A DNA stretch of 64,000 bases from Rattus norvegicus (lineage: Eukaryota; Chordata; Mammalia; Rodentia; Muridae): the NCBI RefSeq assembly GCF_036323735.1, contig NC_086019.1:239717602-239781601 (forward strand). The letters are read 5' to 3'. Positions 1 through 9,899 of the stretch are shown in pieces; the stretch's first letter is position 1; each line of letters begins with the position of its first letter. Both the position numbers and the translations under genes were made by a program. Under the pieces are notes generated by a model, which saw only the letters and a program-made list of their open reading frames with translations, searched no databases and was not told the DNA's origin.

Positions 1-299
1 GTGCCAACAGCATCCAAATCAATAACACTGTCTTTGTGCTTGTTCGAATATTTCCCAAGTGTATGTTCTTCTGAAAAGCGTCTCTCTCTCTCGTTAGAGT
101 TGACAGTTCTGTACAACAAAGAGGTAGTTCTTGTTTACACTAAAAGCTCAGGACACTGCTACTGAAATATTTTTAGAACTTTGAAAACCCAGTGCTCAAT
201 ACTTACGTCATTTTAAGCATACAACATTAAAATCAACAGCCACAGTTAGCAACACAACAAAAGACATGTAAGTTTGGATTTTGATTTTTTTTTAATTAA
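1..299. other. No gene or repeat recognised
   Basis: AT-rich sequence with a short (TC)n run near 85-95. I see no coding potential and no family I can name. Confidence 0.4.
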
Positions 300-960
300 G
301 AAATTATCTAGATCCAGACCTGTCTGCTCCTGAGATCTATTCCTCCCAACCTCATCCCCAGTTCTGTAACAGGAAAACTGCTGCCATCCCCTCTTTTTTC
401 TGTGACCCTTCCCCAACACATCACAAAGATCTTCTTCCTCAACTTTTCTTCCCCAAACTTATCCCATTATTCTAGCCTCCAACACCAGCAGCCATTCGCT
501 GGGAACACACCAGCTGACAGGACAAGGAAAGACCCCCCAACACCAGCAGGCACCCCCTGATAACCCATGTTCCCTATGAACACACCAGCTGAGCAGACCA
601 GGGAAACTGGCAACACACAGCCATCACCCACTCTGAATCCAGAGACAGAACAATTGCCAAGGAATAAAACACTCACCCAGTAAAGACAAATCCAGAAAAC
701 AGCACCTAGACCTATAATTACCCTAAACCCAGATGCCTAGATGTCAGTGTAAACACGTAATGAATAAATGTCAGGCCAATGTCTCCATTAGAGCCCAACT
801 CTCCTACCATAGCAGACCCTGAATACTCCAACATAGTTGAGGCACCAAAAAAGACCTTAAAATTATCTGTATGAAATGACAGAAGTCCTTAAGCAAGACA
901 TTAATAAACCCCTTCAAGAAATCCAGGAAAGAGATGTGGTTGAAACACACCCAGATCACT
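300..960 (+). mobile_element. L1 5' end / ORF1-start fragment
   Basis: The text resembles the 5' UTR to ORF1 N-terminal part of rodent L1: a caccagct-rich stretch, then a segment around 770-950 that matches the start of ORF1 in word order (lysine/glutamate-rich, 'aagaaatccaggaaa' type phrases). Many stops and indels make it non-coding. It is probably the 5' portion of the same plus-strand L1 that resumes at 1440, although an inverted ORF1 piece lies between them. Confidence 0.5.
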
Positions 961-1020
961 CATGCCCACCTGCGTGTGGTTCAGGTCAAAGACACTCATA
1001 GTCCCATCACGTTCTCTTTT

Positions 1021-1140
1021 CTTTATTGATTTGTTTTCCACTTTCAGGGCTTGAACAGTTTTATTCATTTCCTTCCATGGTTTGTGTTTTCTTGGATTTG
1101 TTTAAGGGATTTGCTTATACTGCTTGTTTTCCTGGATTAT
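1021..1140 (-). mobile_element. L1 ORF1 fragment, inverted
   Basis: Read on the minus strand, this segment again resembles the N-terminal coiled-coil part of L1 ORF1 (the 'aatgaataaaactgttcaag' phrase). It therefore overlaps in content with the plus-strand piece ending near 960 but lies in the opposite orientation. It is either a 5' inversion made during insertion or a separate insertion. It encodes no intact protein. Confidence 0.45.
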
Positions 1141-1360
1141 TATTATTTCTTCTTCTTCTCCTCCTCCACCTTCTCCTCCTCCTCTTCTTCTTCTTCTTGT
1201 TATTGATTTTTTTTGTGAATTTCACATCATGCTCCCTAATCCCACTCATCTCCCCATCCCTCTATATCCACCATCCACCCTTGCAACACCACCCAAAAGA
1301 AAAAAAACAAAATATAATAATAACAATAAATAACAACAACCACCACCACCACCACCAAAC
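1138..1360. repeat. Pyrimidine microsatellite and low-complexity tract
   Basis: An impure (CTT/CTC)n tract (about 1140-1200) is followed by a short interspersed-repeat-like sequence. Impure (AAC)n and (CCA)n runs lie at about 1320-1357. The open frames here are low-complexity artefacts (poly-Leu, poly-His). Confidence 0.6.
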
Positions 1361-1933
1361 ACCATCTTGTTAGGGAACTGCAGTGTGTCACAGTGTGTCC
1401 CACTGTATACTCTTTATTTCTCTAATAGCTTTACTTACATCCAAGAGGAGTAGACAGCAAGAAATAATCAACTTGGGGCTGAAATCAGTAAAATAGAAAC
1501 AAAGAGAACAATACAGAGAAACAAAAAGTTGATTGTTTGAGAAAATCAAAAAAATTAGACAAACCCTTATCCAAACTAAGAGACAGAGAGAATGTTCAAA
1601 TTAACAAACTCAGAAATGAAAAGGAGGACGTAACAACAGACATGAAAAAAAATTCAGAGAATCGTAAGGACATACTTTGAAAACCTGACTCCCCCAAATC
1701 AGAAAAATCTAAAAGAAATAATGTTCTCAATAGGTACCACTTCCCAAAGTTAAATCAAGATCAGATGAACAAATTAAATAGATTAATAACCCTGAGTGAA
1801 GTAGAAGTAGTTCTTAAAAATCTCCCAACAAATAAAAGCCCAGGGCTAGACATGTTTAGCACAGAATTCCACTAGACTTTCAAAAAAATGGTTAATGCCA
1901 ATACTCCTCAAATTATTCTACGAAATAGAAACA

Positions 1934-2426
1934 GATATGAAGTGTCTTTTATTCTCCTGATGTAATTGTCATCTTGGAGCCTTACTGCCTTCATCTCCTA
2001 GTCCTGGAAACTTCTACCCTCTCTCTGTACAATCTTATCTAGGCCTAGAAAGTTTTCAGCCTCTGAGACTTCCTGTTGAATAAGCTCACCCTTTCTGTTT
2101 CTGGACTCTGGCTGTCTAGTTAATTCAGCTGTTCTGGCTTAAAACTCATCTCCATACCAATTGATTCAATATGGCTTCTCTCGGTTTCTCCTGAATTGCT
2201 CTGCTTTGTCAGCCACTCAATTAGACATCACTTTCAAACATGGGCGCTTCCTTCTATGAACTAAGTTTACCTCCATTGTTTGGGATGAAAGCTGTGTAGT
2301 AAGGGTGAGTCTGTATTCAGTCTGAGGGATAAAAGTATGTGCTAAGCCATAGAACTAAAAACATTTTTTTTTCAGTAAACAACACAATCTGGGGTTCGCA
2401 GTGGGATCAAATATCCTCCAACAGAA
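1934..2426 (+). mobile_element. LTR-like insertion inside L1 ORF2
   Basis: About 490 bp of non-L1 sequence interrupts an ORF2 sentence that reads continuously across the gap. The flanks share the six bases aacaga (about 1928-1933 and 2420-2425), consistent with the short duplication of an LTR retroelement. The right end holds a tctggggttcgcagtgggat phrase reminiscent of sequence next to a tRNA primer-binding site. I cannot name the family, and a non-LTR origin is possible. Confidence 0.35.
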
Positions 2427-2665
2427 AGAACATTGCCCAATTTATTTTATAAGGCCATAGTTACTCTGATACCCAAACCACATACAGACCCAACAAAGAA
2501 AGAATTACAGACCAATTTTCCTTCTGAACATAGATGCAAAAGTACTCAAAGTATTGTTATTTGCAGATAATATGATAGTATACATTAGTACTTGCATAAA
2601 ATACATAAGTATACGTAAAACACTTGGAAAACAAATCCAAAAACACATCTAAAAAGTCATCCACC

Positions 2666-2861
2666 GGACTGGAGAGATGGCTCAGTGGTTAAGAGCTCCC
2701 CACTGCTCTTCCAGAGGTCCTGAGTTCAATTCCCAGCAACCACATGGTGGCTCACAACCATCTATAATCAGGTCTGGTGCCCTCTTCTGGTGTATCTGAA
2801 GACAGCTACAGTGTACTTATATATAATAAATGAATAAATAAATCTTTAAAAAAAAAAAAAA
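2666..2861 (+). mobile_element. B2 SINE, full length
   Basis: This is a tRNA-derived SINE with the B2 head (ggactggagagatggctcag), a B-box region (gagttcaattccc), the B2 body and an A-rich tail after aataaatgaataaataaatc. The flanking duplication aaaaagtcatccacc (2651-2665, repeated after the tail) shows a target-primed insertion into L1 ORF2. Little divergence suggests a fairly young copy. Confidence 0.95.
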
Positions 2862-3769
2862 GTCATCCACCATGATCAAGTAAGCTTCATTGCAGATATG
2901 CAGGAATGGTTCAATATATGAAAATCAACATATATACTGCCATATAAACAAACAGAACGGAAACAAACAAACACATGAACATCATTAGAAAGGGGCTTTT
3001 GACAAAATCCAACACCCATTCACGATAAAAGTCCTGGAGAGATCAGGGATACAAGGGGCATCCCTAACCATAATTAAGGTCAATTTACATCAAGCTTATA
3101 GCCAACTTCAAATTAAGTGGAGAGAAACTCAGAGTCATTCCACTAAAATCAGGAATAAGACAAGATTTCCACTCTCTCCATGCCTATTCAATACAATACT
3201 TGAAGTCTTACTTAGAGCATTATGACAACTGAAAGAGATCAGGGATACAAATCGGAAAGGAAGAAGCCAAAGTACCGTTATTTGCAGATGATATGACATG
3301 ATAGATAAGTGACCCAAAAATTCCCCTAGGGAACGCCAATAGCTGATAAGCACCTTCAGCAAAAGTGAATGGCTGCAAAATTGATGCAGGAAAAAATATC
3401 AATAACCTCTTATACAAATGGGATGAGCATAGGAAGTCAGGGAAACGGATACCTTTCACGATAGCCTCAACGAATATAAAATATCTTGGGAAACTCTAAC
3501 CAAGCCAATGGAAGACTTGTATGATTAAAAACTTTAAGTCTTTGAAGAAAGAATTGAAAACAATATCAGAAAATGGAAAAAATCTCCCCTGCTTATGGAT
3601 CGGTAGGATTGATACAGTAAAAATGGCCATCCTACCAAAAGCAATCTACAGATTTAATGCAATCCCTATCAAAATTCCAGCATAATTCTCCACAGTTCTC
3701 AGCTTTATATGGAAAAAAAAAAAAAAACCCAGGGTAGCTAAAACAATCCTGAATAAAGAATTGCTGGTT

Positions 3770-3821
3770 GGGCTGGAGAGATGGCTCAGCCGTTAAAGGC
3801 TAGGCTCACAACCAAAAATAT
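3770..3821 (+). mobile_element. 52-bp internally deleted B2-derived element (copy A)
   Basis: The B2 head through the A-box (gggctggagagatggctcag, then ccgttaa) is joined by aggcta to the distal B2 words ggctcacaacc and ends in aaaaatat. The central part, including the B-box, is missing and there is no real poly(A). A 13-bp duplication, aagaattgctggt (3756-3768 and 3822-3834), flanks it, so this short form was inserted as a unit. Copy B at 15373-15424 is the same except for one base (cg to ca). Confidence 0.85.
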
Positions 3822-3975
3822 AAGAATTGCTGGTATCTCACCATCCCTGTTTTTGAGTTGTACTTCAGGGCTATACTAATAAAAACCACATGGTATTGGC
3901 ATAAAAATAAACACGCTGTTCAATGGAGTTGAATTGAAAACCCAGAGGTAAATTTATACACACATGGGCACTTGA

Positions 3976-4162
3976 TTTTTTAAATAAACCTTTTTAAAAA
4001 CATTTATTTATTTTATGTATGTAAGTACAGTGTCGCTCCCTTCAGACACACCAGAAGAGGGCATCGGATCCCATCACAGATGGTTGTGAGCCACCATGTG
4101 GTTGCTGAGAATTGAACTCAGGACCTCTGGAAGAACAGTCAGTGCCCTTAACGGCTGAGGCC
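3976..4162 (-). mobile_element. B2 SINE, antisense
   Basis: On the minus strand this is a B2 body with the typical gttctgagttcaattctcag B-box region and a tail of TTTA units at the left end. The duplication gggcacttga (3966-3975 and 4163-4172) marks a complete insertion into the L1 ORF2 C-terminal part. Confidence 0.9.
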
Positions 4163-5519
4163 GGGCACTTGAGTTTTGATATAGAAGCCAAAAATACCCA
4201 CTGGGGGGAAAAACTTTTCCACATAATGATGCTGTTCTAACTGTATATCTGCATGTAGGAGAATGAAAATAGCTCACTCTGCACAAAACTCAAATCTGTG
4301 GATCAAAGACCTCAACGTAAAACCAGATACATCGAGCCGGAAGAAGAGAAAGTGGGGGATGGCCTCAGCGTCATTGTCACAGAAGATGACTTTCTGAACG
4401 GAGTGTCAGTAGCTCAGGCACTAAATCAACAAACAAGAAATGGGACCTCATGACACTGAAGAGCTTCTGTAAGACTAAGAACTGTCATTTGGATATAGTG
4501 GCAGCCTACAGAACGGGAAAACACTTTAACAAACTCCACATCTGATAAAAGAGTAATATCCAAAGTATTTACAGAATACAGGAAATTAGATATCCAACAA
4601 TCCCAATTAAAATGGGGAAGGGATCTAAACACAGAATCCTCAATAGAGGAAACTCAAATAGTTGAGAAACACTTAAATATTCGACGACATCAGCCTTCAG
4701 AAAAACACAACCCCAAACCTCCTTGAGAGTTCATCTTACGTCTGTTTAAAAGGAAGACCAACAACACCAAGAACAGCTCGTGCTGGCGAGGGTGTGGAGA
4801 CAGGGGAACACTCCTGCATTGCTGGTGGGAGTGCAAGCTCGCACAGCCACTTGGAAATCGATATGGTGCTCTCTCAGGAAACTGGAAATCAATCTAACTC
4901 AAGACCCAGCTATACCACTCCTGGGCATATACCCAAAGGATGCTCCATCCTACCACAAGGACACTTGCTCAACTGTGTTCATAGCAGCTGTATTTGTAAT
5001 GGCCAGAAACTGGAAACAGCCCAGATGTCCCTCAACAGAAAAAAATGGATAGGAGAATTTGATAAATTTACACATTGGAGTTCTTCTCAGTGGTTAAAAA
5101 AAAAAAATGACATCATGAAATTTTCAGGAAAATGGTGCAGAAAAAAAAAAATCCTCCTGAGCAAGGTAACCAAGAGCTAGAAAGAGAAATATTCACTTGC
5201 AAGTGAGTGTTAGCTGTTAAGTAAATGAAACCAAGCTACAATCTGAAGACCCGGAGAGGTTAGGTAAAGAGGGAGGGCCAAGGGGGCTGAGCACACACAT
5301 GGATCTCCCTAGTAAACAGAATAGATTTTAGAGGTGGGCTGGGGGTGGGTGGGGATAGAAGCAGGAAGATCAGGTGCTTCAACATCTATCACTCTGAGAA
5401 CATTGTCCTGCTGTGAGTTTCTTTGTTAATTACCAAATACTGCAGGAGGCAGCATCTCTGGAGAGGGCTGAGAGAACTCTGCTCTATTGGTGTTTTCTTC
5501 TCTCCATCCACAGTAATCT

Positions 5520-5730
5520 GTAACAGCGTCTCTTCCTTAACATGTAGCTTACTGGTTGACTAGGCTGGCTAGCTGGTAAGTTCTATGGATTCTGTGTCTC
5601 TGCCTACCCAGTGCTTTGGTTATAGATAGATACACGCTGCTCTACCCAGCTTTATGTGAATATTAGGGTTATGAACTCATGACAGGCACTTTATATACTG
5701 AGTCATCTCTCTAGCCTCTCCCACTCAGTG
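5520..5730 (-). repeat. Old SINE-like sequence
   Basis: The right end reads gagtcatctctctagcc, the mirror of a tRNA-derived SINE head, and the body has a degenerate gttatgaactcatg B-box-like phrase. It is too diverged to choose between B2, B3 and B4 families. Confidence 0.4.
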
Positions 5731-5759
5731 CCCCACCCCCAACCCCAAGGCTTCTATTG

Positions 5760-6110
5760 CGTTCTCATGGTTCACTGGAATTTTTCCATGCATTTATAGT
5801 TGAGTGATCAACCAAAGGTTGAAACAGGTTCAAGTATTCTAAACCTTCTCACTTGACAGCATCCTGTTGAGAATTATTCTTTTATTTATATAGCCATTCT
5901 AGTCACTCCAAGTGCCATCCTCTGATTTTTTTTTTCAAGCCACAGACTACATCTTTCTACCTAAATTTTGATGCCTGTATCTCTCCTGCTAGTTAAGGGG
6001 ATGTTGTCCTCAGGTCATAAGTCACATTAACTCAGATCTTACTTAGTTCCATCCCTCAAATTTGTTGTACAATTACTTCAAAAATGAGAGAACAGGAAAA
6101 AGACAGGTGG
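5760..6110. other. No feature recognised
   Basis: AT-rich sequence between repeats. No open frame, RNA gene or repeat family that I can support. Confidence 0.35.
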
Positions 6111-6114
6111 AATT

Positions 6115-6595
6115 AAGAGACATTTGAGGGGTTATGTGGAAACCTAGTGCAGCGTAAACTTTCTAAAATATCTGAAGGAGATCCTAATGAGGTCTCCTAA
6201 TAATGGGGATACTAGGTCTCGACTGGCCATCTCTTGTCACCAAACAAGGCTTCCAGGAGCCAAACCTGGTTGCATTTAATTGAGTTGTTGCCCAAGGGGG
6301 GGTCTCGTGGAAGTTATAAAAGGACCTAAGATGCTTAGACCAAGAAAGGCTTGTTCTCTTGACAGTAGAGCTCCATTGCCAAGGGCAATGCCCGTGCAAC
6401 TCACTAAGCATGGGGGAGTTGAGCTGGTGCCCACGTGGAGCCTGCATTCTGCTTTCTTTTGTGCAGGAAGGTACTTTGCAGGCTACCGAAAGAAAAACTT
6501 AAAACAGCAACCCAGCCACGAAACCTTTGACCTACAGTCTGTCTTGGTTGCAAACTCTGCTTAGGGAAATGGTAGCACACCATTTACGGAAATAG
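6115..6595 (+). repeat. Rodent interspersed repeat, unclassified
   Basis: The text has the feel of a common rodent repeat (phrases such as tcttgtcaccaaacaaggct and gagctccattgccaaggg that I associate with multi-copy rodent sequence). I cannot assign a class reliably; an L1 or ERV internal segment is possible. The short open frames within it are not genes. Confidence 0.4.
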
Positions 6596-6599
6596 CCAA

Positions 6600-7014
6600 C
6601 TGTGATGGTTTGCATATGCTTGGCCTAGGGAGTGGCACTATTAAAAGGTGCGGCCTTGTTGGAGTAGAAGTGTCACTGTGGGTGTGGGCTTAAACCTTCA
6701 TCCTCACTAGCAGCCTTCAGGTGAAGGTGTAGAACTCTCAGCTCCTCCTGCACCATGGCTGCCTGTATGCTGCCATGTTCCCGCCTTGATGATAATGGAC
6801 TGACTCTCTGAACCTGTAAGCCAGCCCCAATTAAATGTTGTCCTTTTAAGAATTGCATTGGTTGGGGTTGGGGATTTAGCTCAGTGGTAGAGCACTTGCC
6901 TAGCAAGCGCAAGGCCCTGGGTTCGGTCCTCAGCTCCGGAAAAAAAAAAAAAAAAAAAAAAAGAATTGCATTGGTCATGGTGTCTGTTCAGAGCAGTAAA
7001 ACCCTAGCTAAGAC
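6600..7014 (+). repeat. Common rodent interspersed repeat, split by an ID element
   Basis: It opens with tgtgatggtttgcatatgct and closes with gtaaaaccctagctaaga, the ends of a very abundant rodent repeat. I recall it as possibly a non-autonomous DNA element, but the class is unverified. An ID SINE (6863-6960) sits in its distal part. A related copy lies on the opposite strand at about 21590-21920. Confidence 0.6.
6863..6960 (+). mobile_element. ID SINE (BC1/tRNA-Ala-derived)
   Basis: Complete ID body with an A-box (tagctcagtggtagagc), a B-box (gggttcggtcc) and a pure A tail. A perfect 15-bp duplication, aagaattgcattggt (6848-6862 and 6961-6975), flanks it. The near-consensus body indicates a young insertion. 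It is a retroposon, not a tRNA gene. Confidence 0.95.
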
Positions 7015-7019
7015 ACCAA

Positions 7020-7560
7020 CTAATACCTGATTTGACTTAAGGCCCACTCTATGAGACAGAACCCATACCAGACATTCCAGGATAATCAAGAACCAGAAAC
7101 TAAATAGCCTAGAGACTAGGGTAAAACCAAACACTGCTGGTCTAAAAAGGGAAGACGGAAAGTATCAATAAAATGACTTCTGTTGATATATTGGTATACT
7201 TATAGATCAGTGCCTTACTCAGTCATCATCAGAGAGGCTTCCTGAAGCAACAGACAGGAGCAGATGCAGAGACCCACAGCCAAACCATACTCAGAGTCTA
7301 CATGGTATGTCTCCATCAAATCCCTCCCCCATCTCAGAGCTCAGAAAACCTCGTGGAAAAGGAGGCAGGAAGGATATAAGAACCAAAAGGGGATGGAGGG
7401 CACCAGGAAATCACGGCCCTCTAAATCAACCAAGCCAAGTTCCATAGGAGCTCACAGAGATTGAGGCAGAAAGCACAGGGCCTACATAGGTCTAGACTAG
7501 GTATTATATTATAGCTTTTATTCTATTTTTATATAGAAACAGGAAAGTTTGATACCCATT
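7020..7560 (+). mobile_element. L1 3' UTR fragment
   Basis: Plus-strand sequence resembling the rodent L1 3' UTR (the agaggcttcctgaagcaac and aaggaggcaggaaggatata phrases). A copy of the same kind of sequence lies at 26090-26580. It has no coding capacity. Confidence 0.55.
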
Positions 7561-7952
7561 GTTTACCAAAGATAACAGACACAGATACAACACTACAGCA
7601 CATGGGGTGGGGTGAGGGAGTTAGAGGGTCACGAGATGGATCACGCCAGCCGGGGGGAGTGACTTCTTTGGTGCCCCTGAGGCCCTTGGACACCTGAGGA
7701 AGATCAGAAGATGGCGCTGATTTTTTGGAGACTGGAGCTTACACAGCCTTAGTGTTCAGTGATATCTAGACTCAAAGATGGAGCGGATCAGACGGTAACT
7801 TCAGAAGCTCCTTCGGGTACGTTCCCTTCACTTAACACTACCAAGAGGCAGATCCCCTCATACCCTGGTCTTTCACGACAGAGTAGCACATACCCCACCG
7901 CTCACAGCAGCTTCGCTCCGCTACTGGCCTCTCCCTGGGAATGTTTTCAGAA

Positions 7953-8210
7953 TGGTTGAATCCAGAGGTGGGAGGAGGCAATGGCAGGAACTGAGGGATA
8001 GAAGTTGGGTGGAAGAGGAGGAGGAAGAAGCAGGGGAAGGGGGAAGGGAGGGGGAGGGGAGGAGGAGGAGAAAGAGGAGAAGGCGGGATGGGGGGGAGGA
8101 AGGGAAGAGGGGGAGGGGAAGGGGAGGAAGGGGGAGGTGAGGAGGAGAAGGTGGGGGGGAGGAAGGGGAGAGGGGGAGGGGAAGGGAGGAAGGGGAGAGG
8201 GAGGTACATA
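7953..8210 (+). repeat. Long polypurine (GGA/GGGA)n tract
   Basis: The plus strand is almost purely A and G for about 200 bp (roughly 8005-8205), built from impure gga, ggga and gggga units in two or three loosely repeated blocks. It borders the 3' end of the CIAPIN1 retrocopy. Mirror-symmetric purine runs of this length can form intramolecular triplex, and the G runs could form quadruplexes. The Glu/Gly/Arg-rich open frames across it are artefacts. Confidence 0.85.
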
Positions 8211-8602
8211 TGCTTGAGGTTCCCCCTAGGCATCCTGGAGATTGCTATTACTCAGGAGCACCTGTTCTCCAGGCTTGAAGGCTAGCATCTCAAGGTAGGG
8301 GCAGTTGACTGGGTTGAAAGCGCCACCCAAGTAGCAATTTCCACAGACGGTTGCTCTGTGCTTTTGATTCTTTCCAGTTCTTCTGCAAGGCCGCAGATGC
8401 CGTTCTCACAAGCTTTCCTCTTTACTCCACTTTCTCCACCTGAAGGAGTCTTCAGGGAGGCCGGATGGGGCTTCTTCAAATCTTCTGGATCTAAGCAGCT
8501 CATCTGAGTCAATTGGATCCATGTTGTCATCCTCCACGTCATTGGCTAAGAGGATCCAGAGCTTGGCAGCAGCAGGATCCACCACAGGCTTCGCTACAGT
8601 TG

Positions 8603-9077
8603 TCTCCTGAGGGGCTCTGCAGAGCATGACAAATACAGAGGCGAATGCTAGCAACCAACCATTGAACTGAGAACAGAGTCCCCAATGGAGGAGTTACAGA
8701 AAGGATTGAAGGAGCTGAAGGGGTTTGCAACCCCATAAGAATGATACCAACCAACCAGAGCTCCCAGGGACTAAACCACCACCCGAAGAGTACGCATGGA
8801 CTGACCCATGCATGGCTCCATTTGCATATGTAGCAGAGGATGGCTTTGTTGGGCACCAATGGGAGGAGAAGCCTTTGGTCCTACCAAGGCTCGATGCCCC
8901 AGTGTAGGCGAATGTCAGGGAGGTGGGAAGGGGTGGAGGAATGGGTGGGGGAACACCCTCATAGAAGAAGTGGGGGGTGGGATAAGGGAGTTATGGATGG
9001 AAAACTGAATGGGAAACTGGGAAAGGGGATAACGTTTGAAATGTAAATTTTAAAAAATCAAAAAAAAAAAAAAAAAA
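8603..9077 (+). mobile_element. 5'-truncated L1 (3' end only) inserted in the CIAPIN1 retrocopy
   Basis: Contains the last part of the L1 3' region: phrases matching the reverse complement of the L1 at 17700-18200, such as gtctcctgag, gcgaatgctagca and ctccatttgcatatgtagca. It runs through a G-rich 3' UTR to an A tail at 9060-9077. It splits the CIAPIN1-like sequence between its KKPNFDV and PAAAKLW parts. I did not find a convincing target-site duplication. Confidence 0.85.
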
Positions 9078-9435
9078 GCCTTTATGTTGATGAAAGGCTT
9101 AAGGGGGCTAGAAGAATCCACGTCAAAGTTTGGCTTCTTGCTGGTGACCTGAACTGAGAGCCGGCTGTTATTGTGGTAGACCAGGTATTCCTGCACCCCC
9201 TCGGGGATTAAGGACCCCGCTGCAAGCTGCAACTTGTTTACTTCCACAAGGCCAGAAAGAGGGACAGGGCGAAGAGCCTAGAGGCTCTCTTTACTTTCTC
9301 ATTGTTAACTACAGCTCTCTACAGAAGAAAGTATCCTCCTGGCAGAAGGATTCGGGTCATCACAGCCAGAACCTCAGCACTGAGCAGAGACGTGCTCCCT
9401 GGAACTACATTGGACGCAATAAACTACAAAGCCGG

Positions 9436-9628
9436 AGTCTTCTTGTGTTTTGTTTTGTTTTGTTTTGTTTTGTTTTGTTTTGTTTTGTTTCGAGACTGTG
9501 TTTCTTTGTGTAGCCCTGGCTGTCCTAGAGCTCACTCTGTAAACCCGGATTACCTGAAACACACAGAGATCCGCCTGCCTCTGTCTCCAAGCTCCGGGTT
9601 CAAAGGCATGTGCCACTGCTGCCCAGGG
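9436..9628 (-). mobile_element. B1 SINE with (TTTTG)n tail
   Basis: A 7SL-derived B1 on the minus strand: its tail is a long (TTTTG)n at 9445-9490 and its body reads agccctggctgtcctagagc on the plus strand. It interrupts the CIAPIN1 retrocopy near its LLQSAHKE stretch. Confidence 0.9.
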
Positions 9629-9899
9629 GAACCTGGGTTCTTTATGGGCAGACTGCAGCAGCCGGTTGCTGGTTTCCGTAAGTACTTGGCGCTTGCTGCC
9701 CAGATAACCCTTGAAGTCTATCCAGTCTTTTAGGATCTCCTCAGGCGATGACTTGTCCCAGAAAATTGCTACAAGCTGGCCAGGGGCTCTGCCATTGCGG
9801 CAGTGCTGCAGGATCCAAAGGCTGCCCCTCCTAGCCTAAATACCGGCTCTGCAGACACCGGCTTCTTGTTTCCTCCGCTTAGTATTTTTATGGGATTCG

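Larger units (their letters stand above)
1440..5410 (+). mobile_element. Degenerate L1 (ORF2 through 3' UTR) hosting nested insertions
   Basis: Plus-strand L1 ORF2 remnants run in order. The endonuclease/RT-proximal part is at about 1440-1933, RT fingers at 2427-2545, and RT palm with the catalytic-box region near 3270-3300. The thumb/connection lies at about 3480-3720 and the C-terminal part at about 4300-5180, ending in a GC-richer 3' UTR-like tail to about 5410. Frameshifts and stops abound, so no ORF2 protein is possible. The element is cut by an LTR-like block (1934-2426), a full B2 (2666-2861), a 52-bp mini-B2 (3770-3821) and an antisense B2 (3976-4162). Several of these carry clear target-site duplications. 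Part of the RT palm is misplaced at 2546-2630 (see findings). Confidence 0.8.
8226..9890 (-). pseudogene. Ciapin1-ps: CIAPIN1 (anamorsin) processed pseudogene, interrupted
   Basis: Read on the minus strand, an intronless copy of CIAPIN1, the cytosolic Fe-S assembly factor. The start codon is at 9793-9795 after a short 5' UTR-like stretch. The N-terminal methyltransferase-like part follows in pieces (WDKSSPEE-like words about 9690-9760, LLQSAHKE near 9650, then LPGGYF near 9330). Downstream are KKPNFDV (near 9120), PAAAKLW (near 8565), SDELL (near 8510), GLAEELE (near 8375) and a closing SNSNLQDA before a stop at 8226-8228. The first CX2CXC iron-binding motif is altered (KACENGIC). Multiple frameshifts and stops prevent a protein. 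An L1 (8603-9077) and a B1 (about 9436-9628) are inserted in it. The 3' UTR is lost or replaced by the purine tract, so no poly(A) remains. Identification is by residue patterns recalled from the family; no search was run. Confidence 0.85.

Noticed and set aside
4780..5180. Overlapping 90- and 128-codon frames
   Set aside because: Remnants of L1 ORF2 C-terminus with frameshifts, already covered by the L1 entry.
6863..6960. tRNA-like A-box and B-box sequence (and the five other ID copies)
   Set aside because: A-tails and target duplications show these are ID retroposons, not tRNA genes.
7838..8233. 131-codon Pro/Ser-rich frame and the opposing Glu/Gly-rich frames
   Set aside because: Direct products of the (GGA)n purine tract; low complexity only.
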